NCBI GenBank assembly: GCA_038093975.1
Contig: JBBPTG010000467.1
Location: 1 to 11,554 of the forward strand
Origin: Chalciporus piperatus
Taxonomy: Eukaryota; Basidiomycota; Agaricomycetes; Boletales; Boletaceae
Direction of reading: 5' to 3'
DNA: 11,554 nt
In this document: one piece after another, positions 1 to 7,400 of the stretch
How positions within the stretch are numbered: position 1 is the stretch's first letter
Layout of the letters: each line of letters begins with the position of its first letter
Notes under the pieces: generated by a model
Told to the model about the DNA's origin: nothing
Database searches by the model: none
The model's input: the letters and a program-made list of their open reading frames with translations, nothing else
Position numbers and translations under genes: made by a program

Positions 1-2
1 CT

Positions 3-230
3 GTTATATCACAAGCGGAACTTGAAGAAGAGGATAGGGAATCAGTGCCAGGATTAGTAGACTCAGATAGCGAAGAAGAAGGAGGACTAAGAGAAACAAA
101 CGCGCCAGGAGTGCAACTGTACTATCCCGCGCCTCATTCCATCAGAAGAAGCATTCCACCGCCACCTTATCAGAGAGACGCCCCTGCTTCGTTATCAGGA
201 GAAACCCTTGAAGGATCTCAGGAGATCTGA
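3..230 (+). CDS. Partial ORF upstream of gag in element A (acidic/proline-rich, unknown function)
   Basis: An open frame enters from the left edge and ends at a TGA at 228-230, 44 nt before the gag ATG and in a different frame. The visible ~75 residues are strongly acidic at first (runs of Glu, then SDSEEEGG) and then proline- and tyrosine-rich (RRSIPPPPY). There is no ATG in the visible part, so the start is to the left. The codon use is similar to that of the following gag. It may be an extra small ORF before gag, or an upstream exon: a pyrimidine-rich stretch ending in CTAG lies at 251-264, just before the gag ATG, like a 3' splice site, but I found no convincing donor. No known domain is recognised. 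Confidence 0.4.
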   Translation, partial: VISQAELEEEDRESVPGLVDSDSEEEGGLRETNAPGVQLYYPAPHSIRRSIPPPPYQRDAPASLSGETLEGSQEI

Positions 231-274
231 AATAAAAATCTAGTTTTTATCTCTTCCATTCTAGTGCATCAAGA

Positions 275-1474
275 ATGTCAGTTCTCGCTCCAGACTTAGC
301 AGCTGCCTTAACAGCCATTCTCAATCATCGTGATGCGTCCATACGAAATCTTGGAACGCAGTTGAGACTCACGTTGGAAACAATGGCGGATCAGCTTACC
401 AACGCTCAAAGAATAAATCAAAGTCTAAACAATAATGTCTTGCAGCTTGAGGCGCAAGTGCAAGCCATCCAAGTGCCTGGCGCAATTCCAGCTCCTACGG
501 TCGGACCTAGCGGACCTAAGTTATCCAAAATCGTCAAAGATCCAGGAGACTATGATGGATCTAGAGGAAAGAAGTTCGAAGAATGGTGGACAAGAGTCCG
601 CGCATGGCTAGATGAAAACAATACTGTGTTAACCGGAATGACGGCGATCAGAGCTATCCTTAGTCGCATGACAGGAGGAGACGCCGCTACTTTCTCACCA
701 GCCATGACACATGACATCTTAGAGAATGGAACTACCTATACTTCCGCCGAGTTCCATAAACGAATCACTGATCAATTCCGCTCGGGTAATGAAGTGGAAT
801 ATCACCGCAATCAGATCAAGAATTTGAAACAAGGCAAGATGTCTATGGAGAAATTCCTTACCACGTTCCAGACGCATCGTCTCATGGACGACTGGGATGA
901 CGCGAGACACATCAAACTTCTGGAACTAAACGCAGATCCAGAGATCACACACCGGATCTTAATGGAAAAAGGACGGCTCGACAAATATGATACATACGTC
1001 GAAGAATTACGCCTCCTTGCAGGAAGAAAACAGCTTATCTCCATGATCAAGACAGGAACCGCAGGTGATACCCCGCGATACAAATATACCAACACGGGCA
1101 CACAGCCGGGTCGTGGTGCCCCAATGGATATAGGTTCTGCCGAAATCGAAGAAGGAGAGATTGTGGAAGAAGAAGAAGCACCATCTGTCGTAAAAGCGGC
1201 CACAAGCAATTTCAAAGAAAAGAAACAAGGAAATTGTTGGAACTGTGGGAAACCGGGACATCCGAAACAGCAATGTCCGGTACCTAGTACCAAATGCAAG
1301 GGCTGTGGTTGGTCACGAGGCGAACACAAACGTGCCTGCAAACTTCAGAAAAGGCAAGTAAGAGAACTATCTACCGAATCTAGCGCTCTTGAAGGCCGTT
1401 CATTCGAAGAAATGAAGGCTTACTTCTATGATATGAAAGATATCGAGATGAAGGGAAAAGGCAAAGCGGCCTGA
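275..1474 (+). CDS. gag: Gag structural polyprotein of element A (capsid-nucleocapsid)
   Basis: This 399-residue Gag would form the cytoplasmic particle in which reverse transcription takes place and would bind the element's RNA. Residues ~30-70 look like a short coiled coil. Residues ~85-250 match the capsid-like region of Gypsy Gag proteins, with the DPG.YDG...F..WW...R.W motif typical of this group. A TGTQPGRGAPMD motif at residues ~274-285 is shared with Gag of element B. An acidic EEGEIVEEEEA tract follows. The nucleocapsid has one standard CCHC knuckle (C321, C324, H329, C334) and a second, irregular one (C341, C344, H351, C355; spacing C-X2-C-X6-H-X3-C). The ATG at 275 is the first in frame after the preceding ORF. 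Near its 3' end lies a slippery heptamer that would feed ribosomes into pol. The ORF itself is intact. Confidence 0.85.
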   Translation: MSVLAPDLAAALTAILNHRDASIRNLGTQLRLTLETMADQLTNAQRINQSLNNNVLQLEAQVQAIQVPGAIPAPTVGPSGPKLSKIVKDPGDYDGSRGKKFEEWWTRVRAWLDENNTVLTGMTAIRAILSRMTGGDAATFSPAMTHDILENGTTYTSAEFHKRITDQFRSGNEVEYHRNQIKNLKQGKMSMEKFLTTFQTHRLMDDWDDARHIKLLELNADPEITHRILMEKGRLDKYDTYVEELRLLAGRKQLISMIKTGTAGDTPRYKYTNTGTQPGRGAPMDIGSAEIEEGEIVEEEEAPSVVKAATSNFKEKKQGNCWNCGKPGHPKQQCPVPSTKCKGCGWSRGEHKRACKLQKRQVRELSTESSALEGRSFEEMKAYFYDMKDIEMKGKGKAA

Positions 1475-1496
1475 ATGATCTGGGCAAACGGACCGC
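1453..1496 (+). promoter_or_regulatory. Candidate -1 ribosomal frameshift signal at the gag/pol junction of element A
   Basis: Read in the gag frame, the bases G GGA AAA (1453-1459) form a canonical X XXY YYZ slippery heptamer, 12 nt before the gag TGA. After a 6-nt spacer, GCGGCC (1466-1471) can pair with GGACCGC (1490-1496), giving six pairs with one bulged A. A -1 slip enters the frame that is open from 1432 through the protease. That frame has no good ATG of its own at its start. The same layout is present in element B at 4379. Function is inferred. Confidence 0.6.
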
Positions 1497-1905
1497 AACT
1501 AACTCATTAGGAAAATCTGTAAACTATTCACACAGTCAAACGGGGTCTCATGTTGACCATGAGCTTGGCCTGGACTCTAGTCAGGTGCTTAATTCTGTTT
1601 CTATAATCCGATATCTTTCCGAAAACCCAGGACCACGTTTCATTCGCACGATGGATCGAGAACTGAAGTTATCCAGTTCCATCGCTTCACAACGACTTCC
1701 GTCTGCTTTCACACGAGCAGAAGCACTTCTTGATTCAGGAGCCAATGCTATCTTCGTTGATCGGAGATGGGCTGATAAAATCAAATTACCCCTCGTGCAA
1801 CTTAGACATCCACTTACGGTATACAACGTGGACGGAACACATAACTCCGCTGGACAGATAACACACTGTGCGGAAATCATTATCCATTTCAACGGACATC
1901 GTGAG
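1460..1905 (+). pseudogene. pol: Truncated pol of element A: N-terminal part of the retropepsin-like protease
   Basis: This frame is -1 relative to gag and is open without a stop from 1432 to the LTR edge. It encodes a linker of ~90 residues followed by a retropepsin-type aspartic protease. The catalytic motif is ALLDSGAN, and a later segment (VYNVDGTHNSAGQITH) matches the VYNADGSEGAIGGVTH region of the protease in element B. The protease would cut Gag-Pol into mature proteins. The reading frame is broken where element B's LTR begins: the last element-A codon is the GAG at 1903-1905, then five codons and a stop come from LTR bases. The second half of the protease and all of RT, RNase H and integrase are missing, so this cannot make a working Pol. 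Confidence 0.8.
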
Positions 1906-2051
1906 TGTTATAGTATTTAAAAACTTTTCAAACTTTTGCCTACAACGGTATTCGAACTCTGGACTTTGTCTACAACTTAGGGGTCAAGCCGGATTCATCT
2001 TAATCCGCTCCGGTAGTCCCTGTAGCATTACATAAACTATTACATAATCAG

Positions 2052-2085
2052 GTCACGTGACAAAAGTCCAGACTTAGATGAGTCA
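2052..2085 (+). promoter_or_regulatory. Likely upstream activating sites in the LTR: GTCACGTGAC palindrome and TGAGTCA
   Basis: A perfect 10-bp palindrome with a CACGTG core lies ~155 bp before the TATA box, the kind of site bound by bHLH factors such as fungal Cbf1. TGAGTCA (2079-2085) matches the bZIP (AP-1/Gcn4) consensus. Both are unchanged in the 3' LTR (8193-8202 and 8220-8226). Binding is not shown by the sequence; the assignment rests on consensus matches and promoter position. Confidence 0.4.
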
Positions 2086-2215
2086 GCAATGATGTCATGG
2101 CCTAGACCCAAATCCGTGCCTGGTACCTTTTCTTATCATCGTACCATTTACCTTATTTATCTTTCCCTTTGTGTTTTCCTTATTCGGCTGTTGGTCTGTG
2201 CGCACTTCTCAATAG

Positions 2216-2259
2216 TATATAAGTAGCCCTGTACTTATCACAGACCCCAGTCTAATCCA
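2216..2259 (+). promoter_or_regulatory. LTR core promoter: TATA box and inferred transcription start
   Basis: TATATAAG (2216-2223) lies 33 nt before AGTCTAATCCA (2249-2259). That 11-mer is exactly complementary to the primer-binding site at 2362-2372. In a self-priming element the primer is the 5' end of the mRNA, so the complementarity itself marks the start site near 2249, at normal distance from the TATA box. The 3' LTR carries the same pair unchanged (TATA 8357-8364, 11-mer 8390-8400) and could drive outward transcription into the sequence after 8500. Confidence 0.7.
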
Positions 2260-2361
2260 TTTGTTGCTTCACCGCAATTAAGCTTTAGTACTCAGCATAT
2301 TCCTTCGCAAGGCTTAGTGTTGCCTTAAGTCCCCGCTGTGTTGTGACCCAGTCATAACACT

Positions 2362-2372
2362 TGGATTAGACT
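2362..2372 (+). other. Primer-binding site of element B, self-priming type
   Basis: TGGATTAGACT starts 2 nt after the end of the 5' LTR, where minus-strand DNA synthesis is primed. It is an exact reverse complement of AGTCTAATCCA in the LTR at the expected mRNA start, and the match stops after 11 bases on both sides. An 11-nt self-primer is known from the fission yeast element Tf1. A tRNA primer is less likely, because the complement does not extend as the 3' acceptor end of a normal tRNA would. Confidence 0.75.
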
Positions 2373-3068
2373 TGAAAACACCGCCCGGACTCTAGGGCTA
2401 AAGAGTTGGTCGTTGACCGTTGGTGTACGTGACACACTAAGAGAAAGCAACTCTACCCACTGCTGCATATACGGTTGTCCGCCGTCTAAATACGGATAAA
2501 GTTGCTGTTCCCCATAGTGCACTAGGGGCTCTTTCGTGGTTCGAGACGTCTTGGGGTCTGCGCAAGCACTAGCCCTCTGACTGTAGACACCACGCAGGTT
2601 CGTGTGATCACCTGTTGACGTCACACATTCGCCTTTTGGCTTTTCATTTCGTTTGGGCCAGCCTTTAGTGCCCCGTCTCTGTTACCCTCAGTACTATAGT
2701 ATTTTGTTCGAAGACCGGATTGGGATCGTGCCCAATTGCGAAGGACGACAAGGGAAAAGCGCGTCGCCGCCCCCTTGGCTGAGTCATACGTAGCAACGTA
2801 AGCCGGCAGCACCGCCGAGGTACAAAAAATAGAAAACAATAAAAAATAGTATCCTGTATTACGATAGCTTTTGCTGCTGCTCGAAAAATAGAAGTTCGAG
2901 AGTAGTGTATGTGTAAAATCAAATCAGATCTTGGGAAAATTCCTCAGAAGGTCTGCCGAGATTCCGATAAGCGTCGCAGGTATTACCTCCGCTCGAAAAG
3001 ATATTTTCTTCGTCCTCGTGTCTGTCATCCCCAGAGAACCTTTGGAAGATAGGGTTCAGTAAGGATAT
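2373..3068 (+). other. Untranslated leader of element B (no gene seen)
   Basis: About 700 bp separate the primer-binding site from the gag ATG. The plus strand has no substantial ORF, and the minus-strand frames show no recognisable domain. I see a CRE-like palindrome TGACGTCA at 2616-2623. There is also a donor-like GTATGT at 2907-2912 with a pyrimidine-rich acceptor-like TCATCCCCAG ending near 3036, so a leader intron is possible but unproven. RNA packaging signals would be expected here by analogy with other LTR elements, but none can be identified by eye. Confidence 0.5.
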
Positions 3069-4400
3069 ATGTCAGCAGAGTTCGTAGATCAAGAAACACA
3101 AGATCAGGGTTACAGATCTCCCCCACGTCACTTCCCTTCCTCATCCGAAAGTTCACGTCCCCCTACTTCCCGTCCCGAAACTCCGATGGCAGATCCCGCT
3201 GATCCCATCGCTGCTCTCACCTCCGCTTTGAAGGCGCTCATATCAGACAATTCGGACTCCGTGTCCAAAAAGGTTGCCGACCCGGGGAAATGGGATGGTG
3301 ACCGCACCAAGTTCCGGTTGTGGTGGGCGCAGGTTAACGCCTGGCAGTCCGTCCACACGTGGAAAAACAACAAGGTTCGATGCCTCGCCGTACTCTCACG
3401 GCTAGAAGGAAAAGCGGCTGGGTTCGCCCAGATGACAATAGAAAAATGGTCTCGATATGAACTATTACCACCGCCACCCGTAGAAGGCGAACCAGAACCT
3501 GATCGAGTACCCCTGGGACTCCTAGCATGGCCCACGTGGACAATATTTTCACATCTCCTCAAATCACATTTCCAGATTGACGTTCTCGCTCATGAGAGTC
3601 TCCGGAAATTAGAAGCATTGAAGCAGGCTGGGAAACCTGTGGACATCTTCCTTCAGGAGTTTGAATTGTTGAAAGCGGAATCGGAGATTGAAGATGCTCA
3701 TGCCAAAGAGCTTCTGAAAAAGGCAATAGATTACAAAATCTATTATCAGGCGCAAATCAACACCAATGTTGATGAGCAAAATCTGACCAATACGATCGAT
3801 ACTTACCGAAAGTTGGGTCGAACTTTCGAACGTATCGTCGTAGAACGCGGTGCTCCAGTTCGTCAGGCACCCGCAACTGCGCCAAGGCCTTCGTCTTCAT
3901 ATCCGTATCTCCCTCCTCGTTACCCAATTGCATCACGTCCGCTCCCACGTCCCCCCGCTCCGTATGCGGCCCCCCGTTTCACTCCCACAGGCACACAGCC
4001 TGGTCGTGGAGCCCCGATGGATCTGTCGGCACAACAAATGCCAAGATCCCCTGTTCGGGGAAACTGTTTCAATTGCGACCAGCCAGGTCACTTTGCAAAC
4101 GCGTGCCCAAAGCCCCATAGGCCGCGTCAGAGACAAGTTGTTATGTGGGATCCATACTCGCAACAATACGTTGAATCTTCCCTGCCGTTTGACAACCGGC
4201 AGATGCCCTTCGCAGGTACCATCCCTGCACCCTACCCTCCTACCCCTTCCCCCTACCCCGCTGGCCCGTCCACCAGCACAAGTTACATGTCGCATCAAGC
4301 GGCATATACCAATCAAGAAGCGGAAGCGTACTGGCGCGACCGTATTGAATCAGAAGCCAAGGCACAGGCAGCCGAGGCTTTAAAAGGAAACAGCCAATGA
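3069..4400 (+). CDS. gag: Gag structural polyprotein of element B
   Basis: This 443-residue Gag begins with a Ser/Pro-rich N-terminal arm (~50 residues). It continues with a capsid-like region (residues ~55-265) containing KVADPGKWDGDRTKFRLWW, the counterpart of the matching segment in element A, and LEALKQAGKPVDIFLQEFE, typical of Gypsy capsids. A proline-rich linker, TGTQPGRGAPMD (residues ~307-318) and a single CCHC zinc knuckle follow (C333, C336, H341, C346; CFNCDQPGHFANAC). The C-terminal tail is rich in Pro, Tyr and Gln. The second knuckle present in element A is absent. It would assemble the intracellular particle and bind RNA. The stop overlaps the pol ATG as ATGA, and a slippery heptamer lies 12 nt before the stop. 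The ATG at 3069 is the first in frame. Confidence 0.9.
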   Translation: MSAEFVDQETQDQGYRSPPRHFPSSSESSRPPTSRPETPMADPADPIAALTSALKALISDNSDSVSKKVADPGKWDGDRTKFRLWWAQVNAWQSVHTWKNNKVRCLAVLSRLEGKAAGFAQMTIEKWSRYELLPPPPVEGEPEPDRVPLGLLAWPTWTIFSHLLKSHFQIDVLAHESLRKLEALKQAGKPVDIFLQEFELLKAESEIEDAHAKELLKKAIDYKIYYQAQINTNVDEQNLTNTIDTYRKLGRTFERIVVERGAPVRQAPATAPRPSSSYPYLPPRYPIASRPLPRPPAPYAAPRFTPTGTQPGRGAPMDLSAQQMPRSPVRGNCFNCDQPGHFANACPKPHRPRQRQVVMWDPYSQQYVESSLPFDNRQMPFAGTIPAPYPPTPSPYPAGPSTSTSYMSHQAAYTNQEAEAYWRDRIESEAKAQAAEALKGNSQ

Positions 4401-4422
4401 GAGAAATGGGTTCTCGGCGGCT
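4379..4422 (+). promoter_or_regulatory. Candidate -1 frameshift signal and ATGA overlap at the gag/pol junction of element B
   Basis: In the gag frame the bases T TTA AAA (4379-4385) match the X XXY YYZ slippery heptamer, and the -1 frame entered there is pol, with no stop in between. After a 6-nt spacer, AGCC (4392-4395) can pair with GGCT (4419-4422), enclosing a second stem GAGAA/TTCTC (4401-4405 with 4411-4415). Shifting here would give a Gag-Pol of ~1,655 residues. An alternative is stop-restart at the ATGA overlap (4397-4400). The identical layout in element A favours frameshifting. Confidence 0.65.
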
Positions 4423-7400
4423 CAGACATAGTTTACCAAATGGTTGTATTAGTACTACTCCTTGTGTTCCGTTTCAATATAACTTTTCCTCTTCTTCTGA
4501 AAGGGCGTCCCTTAGTGGCGTGGCGACAGAAGTAAAACAATTCGTGCTTAATTCCCTTAAGGTAAAATATTCGAAAAAAGAAATCCCATCAAAAATACAT
4601 GTAAGGAATCAGAATCGGAAAAACGAGCTGGATCTCGCTATTACTATTATGTACGATAGAGGGGAGCAATGGAAGAAAATGGAGTTTGCCGCTCTATTGG
4701 ATTCCGGCGCAACCGAAACTTTTATAGATAAAGCGTTCTGTGAGCGACATGGTTTGACACTGGAAGAACTTCCTTTTCCTATTCCAGTGTACAACGCCGA
4801 CGGCTCAGAGGGAGCGATAGGCGGTGTCACTCACAAGGTTTCACTTGTTTTGGGACACAATGGACATTTCGAGCATATGGACGCTTTTGTTTCTGTACTT
4901 GGCACTCATCATATGATCATCGGCTACGATTGGCTCGAGAGGCACAACCCTGAAATCGATTGGGTGGCCAAACGAGTACGATTCACACGCTGTACAGATC
5001 AGTGCAAAGTAGTCAACTATCATTTGAATCATTCGTTTTCTATTCGTCGAGTGTTTGAGGCAGGGCTCACCGAGAAAGTCCCAGTAGAACTCCACGAGTA
5101 CTTAGACGTTTTCTCAGAGCAAGAGAGTGAGCGTATGCCTACCCGGAAGGCGTGGGACCACGCAATAGATCTCAAGCCTGATTTTGTTCCCAAAAAGGGT
5201 CGGGTGATTCCGATGTCCGAACAGGAACTAGATGACGTTAAAAAGTTCATCGATAAGGAGTTATCGAAAGGATATCTTCGTCCGTCGAAATCCCCTCAGA
5301 CATCTCCTGTTTTCTTTATTCCAAAAAAGGACGGTAAAAAGAGATTAGTTATGGATTATCGTTACGTAAATGAGGGAACTGTCAAGAACGCTTACCCTCT
5401 TCCCCTCATTTCCGGACTTATCGACCAGCTCAAAGGAGCTGATATGTTTACTAAAATGGACCTACGTTGGGGTTATAATAATGTTAGAATAAAAGAAGGC
5501 GACGAATGGAAAGCGGCTTTCGTTACTCCATTTGGCGCTTACGAACCTGTCGTTATGTACTTTGGACTTACGAACTCTCCCCCCACATTCCAACAAATGA
5601 TGAACGATCTATTTAGCGATCTTCATGGGGTTCTTATTATTTATATCGACGATCTCATGATCTTTACGTTCGGAAAAACTAGAGCAGAGCACTTAGAAAT
5701 AGTTAAAACCGTATTGCAACGTCTCAGAGAGAACGATCTTTACGTAAAACCAGAAAAGTGTAGCTTCGCGGTGGATTCCGTAGATTTCTTGGGAATGGTT
5801 ATCTCCCAGAAAGGCGTAGAGATGGACACTTCAAAAGTGCAGGCTATTTTGGATTGGCCGGCGCCAACTCGGTTGAAGGGTGTTCAGTCCTTTTTAGGAT
5901 TGGCTAACTTCTACCGACGCTTCATTCAGGGCTTCGCTGACATTGCTCGTCCCTTGAATGACCTTACCAAAAAGGACACACCATACCGGTGGGGACCGGA
6001 GCAACAGCAAGCTTTTGACAAGTTGAAGCAGCAATTCACTACCGCTCCACTTCTAGCCTATCCTGACCGCTCAAAGGAAGTCAGAGTAGAAACGGACGCT
6101 AGTGATATTGCAACGGGAGCTGTGCTCTCGGTTAAATGTGATGATGGCCTCTGGAGGCCTTGTGCCTTCATTTCCCATTCCTTTAGTTCTGCTGAGAAGA
6201 ACTACCCGGTTTATGACAAAGAGCTTCTAGCTGTCATCCGGGCTTTACAGGAATGGAGACATTATCTAATGGGTCGAGAACATTTCGAGATTTGGACTGA
6301 TCACAAGAATCTCGAATATTGGAAATCTCCCCAAACTCTGAGCCCACGTCAAGCACGCTGGAATGCGTTGCTCTCAGAGTATAATTACTCGATTATTTAT
6401 AAACCGGGTGCCACAAATGGAAGGGCTGATGCTTTATCTCGTCGAGAAGATCATGGAGAAGCAGATCCCGACCATAACAAAAATATTACTGTCCTTCCTG
6501 CTTCTGTTTTTATTAATACGGTTACTCTTTCTTCACCTATTTATGACGAAATACAAAATGAATCAGAAAAAATAAAAAATGATACTCTAGATGGCTTCGT
6601 TTTTGACGAGGGGTCCATAGTATTTAAAAATGACAAAAACAAAGTTTTCGTTCCGATTTCTTTACGTACTAAACTACTCACAATCCTTCATGATTCTCCT
6701 ATTGGCGGCCATGGTGGCCAAGGACGTACTTTGCATCTGGTTACTCGTTATTTCTCGTGGCCTGGTGTCACAAAGGACGTTAAAACTTACGTAGAACATT
6801 GTCAGACATGCGCCCTCACGAAGGGAAAGTCAACCGCACAAGCTGGCAAATTAATTCCCCTTCCCGTTCCGAAAGAACCATGGAAGGATATATCTATAGA
6901 CTTTACCACGGGTTTTCCCAAATCACGTGGCTTTGATGCTATTTGTGTAATTGTAGATCGCTTCTCTAAAGAAGTAGAGTTTATCGCTTGTAAAAAGACA
7001 ATTTCTTCGAAAGAATTAGCTATTCTATTTAGAGACAATGTTTGGTGTAGACACGGACTTCCCTCTTCGATTGTTTCAGATCGAGGACCGCAATTCGCAT
7101 CGGAGTTTACTTCGCAGCTTTGCACCCTTCTAGGAATAGAACAGAAGCTGTCAACCGCTTATCACCCCCAAACCGATGGCCAAACGGAGCGTATGAACCG
7201 AGAACTCCAGCAGTATCTCCGCGCTTACGTGGCTAAACGTCAAACGGAATGGGCTGATTGGTTGAAGATAGCGCAGTTCCATCACAATTCCTCCCTATCC
7301 ACTGCCACCGGAACGATTCCCTTCGCTATAACAAAAAACTACTTCCCACGCATGGGATTTGAAGGCGATTCATCTCCGGCTGGCACATTCCTAGAGAAAT

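Larger units (their letters stand above)
1..1905 (+). mobile_element. Element A: left part of a Ty3/Gypsy (Tf2-like) retrotransposon, cut off in pol
   Basis: This stretch holds the end of a small ORF, a whole gag and the first ~150 codons of a pol frame, in the order and spacing of a Gypsy element. Its 5' LTR lies outside the window. The right end is abrupt: the pol frame runs straight into the first base of element B's LTR at 1906, in the middle of the protease domain, and nothing resembling the rest of its pol is visible after 8500. Gag and protease are clearly related to those of element B but differ at most residues, so A is a different family of the same broad group. It is a dead remnant, since reverse transcriptase and integrase are missing here. 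Confidence 0.85.
1906..2359 (+). repeat. 5' LTR of element B
   Basis: The start is set by TGTTATAG and the end by CATAACA, which form the short terminal inverted repeat TGTTAT/ATAACA. The copy at 8047-8500 has the same length with no indels. Differences from the 3' copy fall at 2008, 2032, 2065, 2110, 2115, 2118, 2142, 2157, 2205, 2300 and 2348; ten are transitions and one (2110, A versus T) is a transversion. The first ~100 bases are identical. It contains the promoter (TATA at 2216), a GTCACGTGAC palindrome (2052-2061) and a TGAGTCA site (2079-2085). Confidence 0.95.

Noticed and set aside
811..1341. 176-codon minus-strand ORF opposite gag of element A
   Set aside because: It is a shadow of the gag frame, with no recognisable domain and no supporting context. 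The other long minus-strand frames opposite gag and pol of both elements were rejected for the same reason.
2356..2380. tRNA primer for reverse transcription
   Set aside because: The complement of the site has a T-loop-like TTCAAGTC, but the distance to CCA is about 8 nt too short for a real tRNA, and the exact 11-nt match to the mRNA start explains the site better.
2352..2922. Three minus-strand ORFs (72-90 codons) in the leader of element B
   Set aside because: They have no motif or common start context and overlap each other. Nothing supports antisense genes here.
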